Assembly: GCF_023228165.1 (NCBI RefSeq) | Contig: NZ_JALOBS010000013.1 | Coordinates: 1-64,000 of the forward strand | From: Methylomonas sp. | GTDB lineage: Bacteria > Pseudomonadota > Gammaproteobacteria > Methylococcales > Methylomonadaceae | Length of the DNA stretch: 64,000 nucleotides | Reading direction: 5' to 3' | Part shown: one piece after another, positions 43,946 to 53,374 of the stretch | Layout of the letters: every line of letters starts with the position of its first letter | How positions within the stretch are numbered: the stretch's first letter is position 1 | Position numbers and translations under genes: made by a program | The notes under the pieces: model-generated | Database searches by the model: none | Seen by the model: the letters and a program-made list of their open reading frames with translations, nothing else | What the model was told of the DNA's origin: nothing

Positions 43946-45754
43946 TTATAAAGAGAACACCATGACACCGCCGCCCATTTGGGTATGATGCGCCAGCTCT
44001 TTAAACGCACCTACAGCGCCCAAACCTGCTGTTGGATCCGCCAAATCGAACACTAGTCCTACGCCGGGCCAGCCGCCGACACCGTAATAAATCGCCACAT
44101 ATTGCTTGTTATTGTGTTTATAGGTGATTGGATGACCAATAACGCCGGATGGCAATTTGAACTTCCACAACTCTTCGCCGGTTTTGGAATGGCGAGCCTT
44201 GATATAACCGTCCAGGGTACCGTAGAACACCAGGTCGCCCGCAGTGGCCATGGTGCCACCCCAAACCGCAAATTTTTCCTGAACTTCCCATTCCATTTTT
44301 CCGGTGACTGAATTCATGGCTTTTACTTGCCCCAAAGTGCCTTTAGGCCCTGGATACATGTTCAAAGTCGCACCGACGAAAAATTGACCGGCGCGGTATG
44401 GCAACATAAACGGTTCCCAGTCCATACAGATATGGTTGGTACCCATGAAGAACAGTTGCTTGTTCGGATCGTAGGATTCGATACCTTGGTTGTGATAACC
44501 CATCGCCGACGGGCAGATCCCGGTGGCTTGGTGATCCATGTGGGTTGAATACTCGGGATCGCGCACCGGCAAACCGGTTTTCAGGTCAACTTTTTTCACC
44601 CAATTGACGGTGTCGTCAATTTTGAAAGCATTAACCAGATCGCCGTTTTCACGGTTGAGGGTATACACCAAGCCATTACGATCAGGATGCGTCAATAGCT
44701 TGGTCATTTTGCCGTCGACCATTTGCTCGGACAGCCCCATGTAGTTAACACCGGCGTAGTCCCACTCGTCATGCGGGGTTTTTTGGTAGCCGAACTTGGC
44801 TTCACCGGTATTGACGTCACGACCCCAGATGGTCATAGTCCATTTGTTGTCGCCTGGACGCATGGTTTCATTCCAGGGCGCCGGATTGCCGGAGCCGTAG
44901 TAGAGCATTTCCAAGTCGCTATCATAGGCATACCAACCCCAGTTGGTGCCGCCGCCTATTTTCCAGGCATCGCCTTCCCACGTTTTTAAGCCCAAGCCAA
45001 ACTGTCCGTAGTGCGGATTGGCGCTGTTGAAATCTTTTGCCAGCTTGATGTCTTCATCCGGACCTGTGGCATAAACCCGCCAGGCTTGCTTACCGTCCTT
45101 AATGTTGTAAGCCGTCGCATAACCACGCACCCCCAGCTCGGCACCCGCCGAACCCACGATGACTTTGTCTTTAACCACGAACGGCGCCATGGTCAATGTG
45201 GAACCCATGGCAATATCCGAGTTTTCCATTTTCCATAGCAATTCGCCGGTTTTAGCATTAACGGCGACCACATGGCCGTCCAATTGATTGATAAAAATGG
45301 TTGCCGGGTAGTCTTTGCCAGCGGGCGCATAAGCCAGGCCGCGATTGACGACATCACAGCACGCTACAGCACGCGCTGCCGGATTCTGCTTAGGCTTGTA
45401 CTGCCACATGATTTTGTCTGGCTCATCCAGGCTGATGGCAAATACATTATTTGGATAAGGCGTGTGCACATACATAATGCCATCAATCACTAACGGTCCG
45501 CCTTCATGGCCATTCAAGACGCCGGTTGAGAATGACCAAGCCACTTTCAGGTTCTTCACGTTGTTGGCATTGATGTCGATCATTTCGCTGAAATGAGTCG
45601 AACTGTAATCTTTGGTCTGCATCACCCAGTTGGTATTCTGCTTGGCGAGCTGTTCCAGTTCTTTGTTGGCCTGCGCTGGCTGAGCCATACTTAAGACGCC
45701 TCCCGCCACTAAAGCAGCAGCTTTCCCCACTATGCGCAAATCGAGTTGTTGCAT
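43946..45754 (-). CDS. mxaF: PQQ methanol dehydrogenase large subunit (Ca type)
   Basis: Oxidises methanol to formaldehyde in the periplasm, passing electrons to cytochrome cL. The 602-residue precursor has a signal peptide (ending QPAQA) and an eight-bladed PQQ propeller. The vicinal disulfide Cys132-Cys133 (AVACCDVV), Ca-ligand Glu206 (AGAELGVRG), Asn290 (GSGNPAPW) and catalytic Asp332 are present. Residue 334 is Ala (HDEWDYAGVN), not the Asp that marks lanthanide-dependent XoxF. The ATG at 45754 has GGAGGAAAC upstream; an open frame 105 bp longer adds no signal-like sequence. Confidence 0.98.
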   Translation of the reverse strand: MQQLDLRIVGKAAALVAGGVLSMAQPAQANKELEQLAKQNTNWVMQTKDYSSTHFSEMIDINANNVKNLKVAWSFSTGVLNGHEGGPLVIDGIMYVHTPYPNNVFAISLDEPDKIMWQYKPKQNPAARAVACCDVVNRGLAYAPAGKDYPATIFINQLDGHVVAVNAKTGELLWKMENSDIAMGSTLTMAPFVVKDKVIVGSAGAELGVRGYATAYNIKDGKQAWRVYATGPDEDIKLAKDFNSANPHYGQFGLGLKTWEGDAWKIGGGTNWGWYAYDSDLEMLYYGSGNPAPWNETMRPGDNKWTMTIWGRDVNTGEAKFGYQKTPHDEWDYAGVNYMGLSEQMVDGKMTKLLTHPDRNGLVYTLNRENGDLVNAFKIDDTVNWVKKVDLKTGLPVRDPEYSTHMDHQATGICPSAMGYHNQGIESYDPNKQLFFMGTNHICMDWEPFMLPYRAGQFFVGATLNMYPGPKGTLGQVKAMNSVTGKMEWEVQEKFAVWGGTMATAGDLVFYGTLDGYIKARHSKTGEELWKFKLPSGVIGHPITYKHNNKQYVAIYYGVGGWPGVGLVFDLADPTAGLGAVGAFKELAHHTQMGGGVMVFSL

Positions 45755-46121
45755 GTTTCCTCCAGGATTTTTATTCTTTAAAAGAGGCGTGGCACTGCCG
45801 ATTGAAAGCATTAATTGCAAATCAGCTTTCTTGATCATAACCGCATCACAGGTAAGCAACCGCTCAGGCCACGCTGATCAGCATGTTATAGAAACACTCG
45901 TCACGACAGTTACGGAAGAAATCACGAAGGCTTCGGGAATTCTACAAGAAAAGCACAAGGAAACTTTCCCGTTAAAGATCAAATATTTGAAATGAAATAA
46001 AGGAAAATATCCCGTGGTTAAGCCGGCATAAAGCAAGGACAATGGAATAGCTTACGCAGGGGCAATGCAATGCCGAATACATTGCATTACACGTTAATAT
46101 TTCTTGCTTTTAATACTTCAA
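45755..46121. promoter_or_regulatory. Divergent mxaF / mxaB regulatory region
   Basis: No convincing gene in this gap of about 350 bp. It separates the highly expressed mxaF (minus) from the regulator (plus), so it should hold the promoters of both and any binding site of the regulator. A TAGAAT on the minus strand (45939-45944) is a -10 candidate for mxaF, without a clear -35. The A-rich stretch 45945-46020 upstream of it could serve as an activator region. A short plus-strand open frame (45732-45995) overlaps the mxaF start and looks non-coding. Confidence 0.4.
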
Positions 46122-46778
46122 GTGTCCAAAAAAATATCAGTGTTATTGGTCGATGACCACGCGGTAGTCAGAGCCGGCTACAAAACCTATTTATCGCTTT
46201 CGGAACGTATAAGCGACATATTCGAGGCAGAGCGTGGTGAAATTGCTTGTCAGCTCTATGCTCAACTGGAGCCGGACTTGGTGGTTATGGACCTTTCCAT
46301 GCCGGGTTTTGGCGGCTTGGAAAGCATACGCAGACTGATAAATAGACATCCGCATTGCAAGATTTTGGTATTTAGCATCCATAACGAGCCGGTCTATGTC
46401 ACTCGAGCCATAAAAGCCGGCGCCAAAGGTTACATTACTAAGAGCAGTGCGCCGGAAACCTTGATTTCAGCCGTTTGCCTGATTGCGGAGGGCGGTACGT
46501 TTGTGGAGCCTAGCATAGCGCAGCAATTGGCGGTCAGTGTGGCAACGGAGATGGACGAATCAGCCAGAATAAAATCCTTGTCGCCGCGCGAGTTTGATAT
46601 TTTTCGCTTGCTGGCCACCGGCATGAGTACGCGGGAAGCGGCGGAGAGTTTGTGCTTAAGTTATAAGACGGTTTGTAACCACAACACCTCGGTTAAGGAA
46701 AAATTAGGCATCAAAACCTTGTCTGAATTAGCTTTACTGGCGAACAGGCACGGAATCGTTAATCGTAGTCAACCGTGA
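46104..46778 (+). CDS. mxaB: NarL/LuxR-type response regulator, MxaB-like
   Basis: A response regulator of about 220 residues: receiver domain with acidic pocket VDDH, phospho-Asp in VVMDLSMPG and Lys in KGYITKS; then a LuxR-type HTH (LSPREFDIFRLLATGMSTREAAESLCLSYKTVCNH). Type I methanotrophs have an MxaB regulator next to mxaF that is needed for mxa expression, and the divergent position here fits. Start is TTG at 46104 or GTG at 46122; both leave the receiver intact. Cognate kinase is probably at 49299. Confidence 0.88.
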   Translation: MLLILQVSKKISVLLVDDHAVVRAGYKTYLSLSERISDIFEAERGEIACQLYAQLEPDLVVMDLSMPGFGGLESIRRLINRHPHCKILVFSIHNEPVYVTRAIKAGAKGYITKSSAPETLISAVCLIAEGGTFVEPSIAQQLAVSVATEMDESARIKSLSPREFDIFRLLATGMSTREAAESLCLSYKTVCNHNTSVKEKLGIKTLSELALLANRHGIVNRSQP

Positions 46779-46844
46779 CCGGTAAAGACGGTATTCCCGT
46801 TGAACAGGCCGGGCGCGGCAACAGCCAGCCCGGCACCAACCCGC

Positions 46845-47480
46845 TCAGACTTTTGCGGCGACTTTGTCTCGAATCACCTGTTTTGCCAGATACTTTGCAA
46901 CACCGGTCGGTTTTGTAGCCTTGGTATGTTTTTCCAAGTATTTTTCCACACCGGTTTTCTCGGCATTCGACATCCGCAGGTATCTTTCCACCCCTGTTAA
47001 GACAGTTGCGCTGGATTCAGGCGTGGCGGGCTTGCCGGTGGTAAAAAAACTGGCATTCCGTAAGCGTTTTTTACTAACCAGCCACAACATCAAAACGCCC
47101 AACAGCACAATACCCGGGTAGAGAAGATCATAGCTGGGCGAATTGGACGAAGTGCTCGCTGGAGCACTTGCTTTGCTGGTTGCCAACTCTGGCTGTTGAT
47201 CCATGGTTTCCACAGCAATGCCGGGCCTGTTCGACTTACCTTTGTCGCCTGTGGCTGATGGGCGTATTTGGGGAGATGACGGCTCAACCTGTGTTATTGA
47301 TGTCGCTGACGCAGCCGGAGAATTCTGCGGCCGGTTTGCGGGAGTGATTTTAAATTCTGAAGCGGCGTAGCTGTTCTGGGGTTGATATTCAGCCGGTTCG
47401 TATACCGTTTCGGCAAGCGCGCAATTTGCTAGCAAGGATAGTGCAGCGATAGAACCGGTGATAAATTTTATATTTGTCAT
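46845..47480 (-). CDS. Membrane protein with TGVxxYL repeats
   Basis: A 211-residue protein I cannot assign to a family. Signal-like N-terminus (about 1-24), a low-complexity Pro/Ser/Ala/Gln-rich region (about 25-117) expected in the periplasm, a membrane helix (118-136, DLLYPGIVLLGVLMLWLVS) and a cytoplasmic tail with three repeats: TGVERYL (162), TGVEKYL (176), TGVAKYL (192). The start has AGGAG upstream. It lies between mxaB and mxaD, so may belong to the methanol oxidation set. The repeats look like short binding motifs; function unknown. Confidence 0.78.
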   Translation of the reverse strand: MTNIKFITGSIAALSLLANCALAETVYEPAEYQPQNSYAASEFKITPANRPQNSPAASATSITQVEPSSPQIRPSATGDKGKSNRPGIAVETMDQQPELATSKASAPASTSSNSPSYDLLYPGIVLLGVLMLWLVSKKRLRNASFFTTGKPATPESSATVLTGVERYLRMSNAEKTGVEKYLEKHTKATKPTGVAKYLAKQVIRDKVAAKV

Positions 47481-47569
47481 ATCTGCTCCTGAGGGATTGA
47501 ATTTTGTTTGCGAATCGCGGTCGGCATGACTAGCAGCCACAGACGATAGACGGTCATTGCCTTTAAAGC

Positions 47570-48097
47570 TCAGGGCTCCAATTTGTTTTTTAAACCGGTC
47601 AGCCCGTTGATGAGGAATTGGTTCATGGCTTTGACGGCCGCTGCGTCACTTAAGGAATCGGCGGGGGAATTACCCGTATCGCCACGATAAAACCGGCTTT
47701 TTAAAGTGACTACGCTTTGACTAGCTTGTTCGCCTGCCGTTACTTTCAACTCGATAGTATAGGAACTGGCCGGAAAGGCTTGGGTATTCTCGGATTTCAA
47801 TCGATAACTGTATTCACGATCTTGCTCGCTGAAATAGTCCAACTCTTCCAATAAAGTCTGACCGCTTTGGAAAGTCAAAGTACGTTTACCACCCGATTGG
47901 CTAAGGCCGTCGCCTTCGCTCTTGCTGAGGTCGGGATGCCATTCGGCAATATCGCCGAATCGTTTCGCTAAATCCCAAACCTTATCCGGCGCGACATTTA
48001 TGATAATGGATTCTTTGGCCTTTTGCGGTGTAGGGCCATGGGCCAATGTGGATATGCTCACCAGAGAAAGACCTATCATGAGTATCATATTTCGCAT
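47570..48097 (-). CDS. mxaD: MxaD, SRPBCC-fold periplasmic protein
   Basis: A 175-residue protein with signal peptide (ending ISTLAHG) and a SRPBCC (START-like) domain: KESIIINVAPDKVWDLAKRFGDIAEWHPDLSKSEG. MxaD in Methylobacterium stimulates electron flow between methanol dehydrogenase and cytochrome cL. Here it is separated from the mxaFJGI run by mxaB and the TGVxxYL protein and has its own upstream region of about 210 bp, shared with the divergent beta-propeller gene. Confidence 0.9.
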   Translation of the reverse strand: MRNMILMIGLSLVSISTLAHGPTPQKAKESIIINVAPDKVWDLAKRFGDIAEWHPDLSKSEGDGLSQSGGKRTLTFQSGQTLLEELDYFSEQDREYSYRLKSENTQAFPASSYTIELKVTAGEQASQSVVTLKSRFYRGDTGNSPADSLSDAAAVKAMNQFLINGLTGLKNKLEP

Positions 48098-48308
48098 AAC
48101 GTTAACCTAGTATCGTCAAAAGAGTCATATTATCGATTGAAAACATTTTTAAACATTGGGAATAAAGCCCGTTTGCATAGACGAACAATTCCTTGCGAGA
48201 CTGCCTGAACAAGCAGACTATAGGAAAAATTCTTATTTTGACGGGCAGCGGCTGAGGCTCGGAAGGCTCATGGTAAGGTTTGGTTTTTGATCTTTCTCTT
48301 CTAAGCCA

Positions 48309-49268
48309 ATGAAATCATCCATCCTTACTGCACTGCTTATTTGCCATACGGTGACAGCCAGCGCCGAAACCTTGTTTGTGACCTTGGAAAAAGATAACGC
48401 TCTGGCTGTGGTCGATCCGCTGACGGGGAAATTATTGTCCACTGTACCGGTTGGACAGCGGCCGCGCGGCATTGCTATCAGCCCCGATGGCAAAACCTTG
48501 TATGTAGCTACCAGTGACGACGACACTATTCAGGTCATCGACAGCGAAACGCTAAAAATCACTAGCAAATTACCATCCGGAGAAGACCCGGAAACGTTTG
48601 CCTTGAGTCCTGACGGCACAGCGCTGTTCGTATCCAATGAGGACGACAGTATGGTCACTGCGATTGATTTGAAAAAAGGTGAGGTCAGTAAAACGGTGCA
48701 GGTGGGCGTGGAGCCGGAAGGCATTACCGTGAGCCCGGATGATCGCTGGCTGGTGAGCGCGACCGAAGCTACCAATATGCTGCATTGGATTGATCGCAAA
48801 ACCCTGGAAGTGGTTGATAACACGCTGGTCGATCCCAGGCCGCGCGCCTTAAGCTTCACGGCTGATAATCAACAACTTTGGGTAAGCTCGGAGATGGCAG
48901 GGACCACGATGGTGCTGGATGCCAATACGCGGCAGATTATCAAAACGATTAAATTCGAAATTCCCGGCATTACGACAGACCTGATTCAGCCAGTCGGCGT
49001 GATCATCGATCAGCAGCGCCAAAAAGCCTATGTGGCTTTGGGTCCCGCAAATCGGGTGGCGATGATCAATGCGCAGACGTTAGAGGTGGAAAAGTATTTT
49101 CTAGTGGGAGAACGGGTTTGGAATCTGGCTTTTTCTCCGGATCAAAAACGCTTGTACACCACTAACGGCGCCAGTAACGACATTTCCATCATCGATCTGG
49201 ACAAACAGCAAGTCACAAAATCGATTGCTGTGGGGCGTTATCCCTGGGGTGTTGCGGTTAAACCCTAA
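48309..49268 (+). CDS. YVTN beta-propeller protein, PQQ-pathway associated
   Basis: A 319-residue secreted protein (signal peptide ending TASA) made of seven-bladed YVTN-type repeats: SPDGKTLYVATSDDDTIQVID, SPDGTALFVSNEDDSMVTAID, SPDQKRLYTTNGASNDISIID. Proteins of this group (PQQ-dependent catabolism-associated beta-propeller) are encoded with quinoprotein alcohol dehydrogenases. There is no PQQ catalytic motif, so it may be a structural or sensing partner. It is 30 nt upstream of the sensor kinase, so probably co-transcribed. Confidence 0.88.
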   Translation: MKSSILTALLICHTVTASAETLFVTLEKDNALAVVDPLTGKLLSTVPVGQRPRGIAISPDGKTLYVATSDDDTIQVIDSETLKITSKLPSGEDPETFALSPDGTALFVSNEDDSMVTAIDLKKGEVSKTVQVGVEPEGITVSPDDRWLVSATEATNMLHWIDRKTLEVVDNTLVDPRPRALSFTADNQQLWVSSEMAGTTMVLDANTRQIIKTIKFEIPGITTDLIQPVGVIIDQQRQKAYVALGPANRVAMINAQTLEVEKYFLVGERVWNLAFSPDQKRLYTTNGASNDISIIDLDKQQVTKSIAVGRYPWGVAVKP

Positions 49269-49298
49269 CGCATTTTCTACGCCAGGAAGCCGGCTGGT

Positions 49299-50609
49299 AT
49301 GAGTATTCGCTACCAAATCAGCATTCGTATCTTGTTGTCATCGCTTTGCATTCTGATTTTAGGCGGGGCGATTGCCATTTGGCAGGCGCGCCAAGCGGTG
49401 AATAAAGAAGTGGATGCCTCGATCAGCTCTGCTTTGCAATTCATTACGCTGGGCGGTTCGGAAAACACCTCATTGAAGCTAGACGATCTCAGCCCTTTAG
49501 GGGCTTTGCGTCAAACCCGCCACCTGACGATCGAATTGCAGAAATCCAATGGCGATTTGCGGCAACTGACTGAGGATCAGACAACTAGAGAACCCGAGGC
49601 TATGCCGCCGACGTGGTTTATTCGTTTTGTTCTAGATCAGTATCCGGAAGTAAAAAAGCAAATTCATACCAGCGACGGGCAAACAGTCACTTTGCTGATA
49701 AAAGCGCAACCCCTGGATGAAATCACCGAAGTATGGGAAGAAAGCGTGGCTTTTTTTCTGTCGATTTCGCTATTGACCGTCCTCAGTTTCTTGGCGGTGA
49801 ACTTGGTATTGAACAAATCGTTTCAAGCGATCGGGTTGATTGTCGATGCCTTGCGCATGATAGAAACAGGTCAATACCGGCAACAGTTGCCGTGTTTCGA
49901 AACCCCCGAGTTCGACATCATCGCCAAAGCCATCAATCAAATGACCAGCGAACTGGAAAAAGCGCAAGACCAGAACCGTTCGCTCGCTCAGAACTCCCTG
50001 GCAATTCAGGAAGATGAGAGACAACGCCTATCGCAGGAACTGCATGACGAGTTAGGACAATCGCTCACTGCGATTAAAGTAATGGCAGTTGCCGCCACTC
50101 ATAAAAAAGCCGATCCGGGTAAGATTTCGGTATCCATAACCGATATTTGCGACCATCTGATGGGCGTGGTGCGGTCCATGATGCAGCAATTGCATCCTTT
50201 GATCTTAACTGAGCTAGGCCTGAAAGCGACCTTGGAGGATATGGTTAATCACTGGTCCGAGCGCAACCCGGACCTGTGTCTGTCTTTGCGGTGCTGCGAC
50301 GAAGTGGATTACCTGGAAAAAAATGTCACGATACAGATTTTTCGGGTGATCCAGGAATGTTTGACCAATGTAGTGCGTCATGCACAGGCGCGGCGAGTGA
50401 ATATAGCCTTGGAGATGGCCGATGATCCGGAAAATACCTTGCAGATTCAAGTACAGGATGACGGCCTAGGCTGCGATCTGAGCAGCATTACCAGGGGTTT
50501 TGGCTTACTCGGCATGAAAGAACGCATACAGTCCCTGGCGGGCGAGTTAACATTGCAATCTACGCCGAATCACGGCATGACAATCACTGTCAGTATCCCA
50601 CTGTCTTGA
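49299..50609 (+). CDS. mxaY: NarX-type sensor histidine kinase, MxaY-like
   Basis: A 436-residue kinase: two membrane helices (about 10-30 and 148-170) around a periplasmic domain of about 115 residues, a HAMP linker, HisKA_3 with the phospho-His near residue 249 (RLSQELHDELGQSLTAIK), and a HATPase with VIQECLTNVVRHAQA, DDGLGCD and GFGLLGMKERI. Type I methanotrophs use an MxaY kinase in the lanthanide switch between mxaF and xoxF; locus and domain type fit, the identification is inference. It should phosphorylate the regulator at 46104. Confidence 0.83.
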   Translation: MSIRYQISIRILLSSLCILILGGAIAIWQARQAVNKEVDASISSALQFITLGGSENTSLKLDDLSPLGALRQTRHLTIELQKSNGDLRQLTEDQTTREPEAMPPTWFIRFVLDQYPEVKKQIHTSDGQTVTLLIKAQPLDEITEVWEESVAFFLSISLLTVLSFLAVNLVLNKSFQAIGLIVDALRMIETGQYRQQLPCFETPEFDIIAKAINQMTSELEKAQDQNRSLAQNSLAIQEDERQRLSQELHDELGQSLTAIKVMAVAATHKKADPGKISVSITDICDHLMGVVRSMMQQLHPLILTELGLKATLEDMVNHWSERNPDLCLSLRCCDEVDYLEKNVTIQIFRVIQECLTNVVRHAQARRVNIALEMADDPENTLQIQVQDDGLGCDLSSITRGFGLLGMKERIQSLAGELTLQSTPNHGMTITVSIPLS

Positions 50610-51366
50610 ATGGAGCCGATGCGGCTGGTTAATTCCACCGATAGTGCGGCATCCCCCCTGTCGATCGTCGGTTACGTGCGGTTATGAGGTGAAATTGGGC
50701 GTGATTCTGCCTTACGATTTTTTCCGCCGACCACAATTTTGTGAAGCTTATCCTGTTTTTCTGCGATTTTATTCTGTCGAGGCGGGGTGATTCAGGTCGC
50801 CGGCTGACTATCCGGGTAGCGCTATGACTGATATTACGGCGCATCGGTTTGCTCGCTTGCTTTAGTTTCCGGCAATAGCGCTTCTATCATCCGCAGCGCC
50901 TGATTCAACGTTTGCTCTAGATTAAAGCCGGCATGGTGCTGGGTAAATGCCTTAGCCTGTTGCCGCCGGTCGTTTAGGGGTGGGGTTCGATGATGGCTGT
51001 AGTATAGGGACCGTTACCTGCTGCTTGTCCGATTCCATATTCATTTTAGCGCGTAAGCTTTTAAATTCAGTTGCGACAATAAACTACCTGATTAGCAACA
51101 GCGTAATACGCCGAATGATTGAAGGCTAACTGCAGCCTAGACGTCCCATGACACGCCTTGAGCCGCGACTTGAGTCAACCATCGACAACGCCGTTTTCGG
51201 TTTTGGTCCTGCCATACCCTGAAATCTTTGAATGTCGCAATTGACTGCAGACAGGCAATCAAAGTAGCGCGATTAATTAGAGAACGCGATCTAACTTGGG
51301 TTAATTTGGTACGAATATATTTGCCGGATGGCAAGTGATGCATCAATTGATTTAGACCGAACGCAG
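50610..51366. other. Intergenic region with a possible gene remnant
   Basis: No intact gene is seen in 757 bp. On the minus strand, 50834-50978 reads in one frame DRRQQAKAFTQHHAGFNLEQ and then TLNQALRMIEALLPETKASE before a stop. This protein-like C-terminus without an upstream body may be a decayed gene, perhaps a glycosyltransferase tail. The rest holds nothing that I can support. Confidence 0.3.
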
Positions 51367-52161
51367 TCAAAACAACTTATCCACCAGCGACATCACAATC
51401 TCCACGGCAATCAACCAGATGATGATCCATTCCAATGCCGATGAATGCTGGTGTTTTTGTTCGTCGGCCAGCATTTCCAACAGCTCATGGATGGTTTCCA
51501 GTTTTTTCGACAGCACATCGGTGCGTTGGCGAATTTCCAGATAGTTGGCGGCCATGGAATAGATCTGCTGGTATTCGGGATGCTCCCAAAAAAACTCCGG
51601 AATATCCAGCAAATCGTAATTCAAAATAATATCGCTCTTAGTCAAAAACAGCTGGCCGCGTATTTTGGCCATGGCTTTGCGATTTAGTTTGATAATGCCT
51701 TCCCGCGCCAGCGCCCGCGGTAAATAGCTGGTGGCGCGAATAGTATCTATGGCGTGCCCTTCAAACGCGGCCAATTTAATGGATTGGGCCATCGCATGCG
51801 ACAGCGCCAGCAACACTTTAACGTCACCGGACTGCAATTCGATGTGATCATGTTGAAATCGGTCTTGTTCGCAGCCTATCTCGTAGCTGAAGTTGTCTTC
51901 CTGCGGGTCGGCATAGGGATTGTTAGCATAATCCAGCAAATTTTCGCGCAAACTTTGCCGATCATCCAGATTGACATTCCAGTGCACCACCACGCCATAG
52001 GAAAACACCGCTGAAACACCGGTTTTGTAGTCGACAATTAAGGCGTTTCTGAAGACTTGAGTGCGGGCACTGTCCAGCAGTTTTTCACGCAGCGTTGCAA
52101 ACTGAAACGATTGTGCCAAGCATACCGTTAGACAGTGTTTGATAGCCCTATTGTTTGACAT
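51367..52161 (-). CDS. RMD1/YagE family (DUF155) membrane protein
   Basis: A 264-residue DUF155 protein: N-terminal domain with VFSYGVVVHWNVN, the conserved SHAMAQSIKLAAFEGHAIDTI and PEFFWEHPEYQQIYSMAANYLEIRQRTDVLSKKLETIHELLEML segments, and a C-terminal membrane helix (about 241-261, ALEWIIIWLIAVEIVMSLVDKLF). Eukaryotic RMD1/RMND1 are mitochondrial inner-membrane proteins tied to translation; the bacterial role is not defined. Divergent from the DAHP synthase gene. Confidence 0.87.
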   Translation of the reverse strand: MSNNRAIKHCLTVCLAQSFQFATLREKLLDSARTQVFRNALIVDYKTGVSAVFSYGVVVHWNVNLDDRQSLRENLLDYANNPYADPQEDNFSYEIGCEQDRFQHDHIELQSGDVKVLLALSHAMAQSIKLAAFEGHAIDTIRATSYLPRALAREGIIKLNRKAMAKIRGQLFLTKSDIILNYDLLDIPEFFWEHPEYQQIYSMAANYLEIRQRTDVLSKKLETIHELLEMLADEQKHQHSSALEWIIIWLIAVEIVMSLVDKLF

Positions 52162-52267
52162 GATAGTGTTTTCTGGTTTGGGTTTCGGTATTAGTTTGTA
52201 ACTCTGATTGGCAAAAGAGTTAAAATAACGGTTTTTATTCTATCAATAACGCTGATCGCTTTGTGCC

Positions 52268-53374
52268 ATGCAAACTAACTATAACACCGATGATTTAAGA
52301 ATTTGCGAAACCACGGACGTGGTCCCGCCGATTCGGGTTCATGAAGAAATCCCGATGACCGAAAAGGCGGCAGAAACCATTTTGCATGCCAGGGCGGCGA
52401 TTCACAATATTCTCATCGGTGCGGACGACCGTTTGCTGGTCATAATCGGCCCTTGTTCGATACACGATCCTAAAGCCGCCGTAGAGTACGCCGGCAAACT
52501 TAAAACCATGATCGATGAACTGCAAAACGATCTGGTGATTGTGATGCGGGTCTACTTTGAAAAGCCGCGCACCACCGTGGGCTGGAAAGGCCTGATCAAC
52601 GACCCCGATTTAAATGCCAGTTTCAATATCAACAAGGGTCTGCACATGGCTCGTCAAGTATTATTGGATGTCAACGATCTGGGAGTGCCGGCAGCTACCG
52701 AATATCTGGACTTGATTACGCCGCAATACGTGTCCGATCTGATTTCGTGGGGCGCTATCGGCGCCAGAACCACCGAAAGCCAGGTGCACCGCGAGCTGGC
52801 CTCGGGTTTGTCCTGTCCGGTCGGTTTTAAGAATGCTACCGACGGCGGCGTCAAAATCGCTATCGACGCCATTAACGCCGCCATGAGCCCACATCACTTC
52901 CTGTCGGTTACCAAGGAAGGCCGCACCGCGATATTTTCCTCGAAAGGTAACGAAGACGCCCATATCATTTTGCGCGGCGGCAATGACAGACCCAATTACG
53001 ATGAGGTCAGCGTCGAACAAGTAGCCGAAGGCTTGATGGAAGCACGTCTGCGCCCCAATATCATGATCGACTTCAGCCATGCCAACAGCATGAAAAAATA
53101 CGAACGGCAAATGCTGGTAGCCCAAGACGTGGCGGGACAAATTCGCCAGGGCGACCACCGTATCATAGGCGCCATGGTGGAAAGCCATTTAGTGGCGGGC
53201 CGCCAGGATGTGGAAGACTGCAAACCGTTGAACTACGGACAAAGCATCACCGATGCCTGTCTGGGCTGGGACGATAGCGTCAAATTACTACACGATCTGG
53301 CCGGCGCCGTGCAACGTCGCCGCGCCGCCGACACCCACACAGGGAATAAGATAAAGCAAGGTTTAACAGCATGA
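52268..53374 (+). CDS. aroG: 3-deoxy-7-phosphoheptulonate synthase, class I
   Basis: First enzyme of the shikimate pathway: condenses phosphoenolpyruvate and erythrose 4-phosphate to DAHP. The 368 residues match the AroFGH (type I alpha) family: IGPCSIHDPKAAVEYA, YFEKPRTTVGWKGL, WGAIGARTTESQVHRELASGLSCPVGFKNATDGG and DFSHANSMK. The isozyme (Phe-, Tyr- or Trp-sensitive) cannot be read, so the gene symbol is the family's. It overlaps thiSG by 4 nt (ATGA). Confidence 0.95.
   Translation: MQTNYNTDDLRICETTDVVPPIRVHEEIPMTEKAAETILHARAAIHNILIGADDRLLVIIGPCSIHDPKAAVEYAGKLKTMIDELQNDLVIVMRVYFEKPRTTVGWKGLINDPDLNASFNINKGLHMARQVLLDVNDLGVPAATEYLDLITPQYVSDLISWGAIGARTTESQVHRELASGLSCPVGFKNATDGGVKIAIDAINAAMSPHHFLSVTKEGRTAIFSSKGNEDAHIILRGGNDRPNYDEVSVEQVAEGLMEARLRPNIMIDFSHANSMKKYERQMLVAQDVAGQIRQGDHRIIGAMVESHLVAGRQDVEDCKPLNYGQSITDACLGWDDSVKLLHDLAGAVQRRRAADTHTGNKIKQGLTA

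Noticed and set aside
43946..45754. XoxF lanthanide methanol dehydrogenase
   Set aside because: Ala instead of Asp after the catalytic Asp, and mxaI and the full mxa assembly set are present.
45732..45995. Plus-strand open frame upstream of mxaF
   Set aside because: Overlaps the mxaF start on the other strand and has no ribosome-binding site or protein-like composition.
51137..51370. 77-residue open frame downstream of the DUF155 gene
   Set aside because: TTG start overlapping the DUF155 stop, Arg-rich composition and no recognisable motif; it looks like chance.
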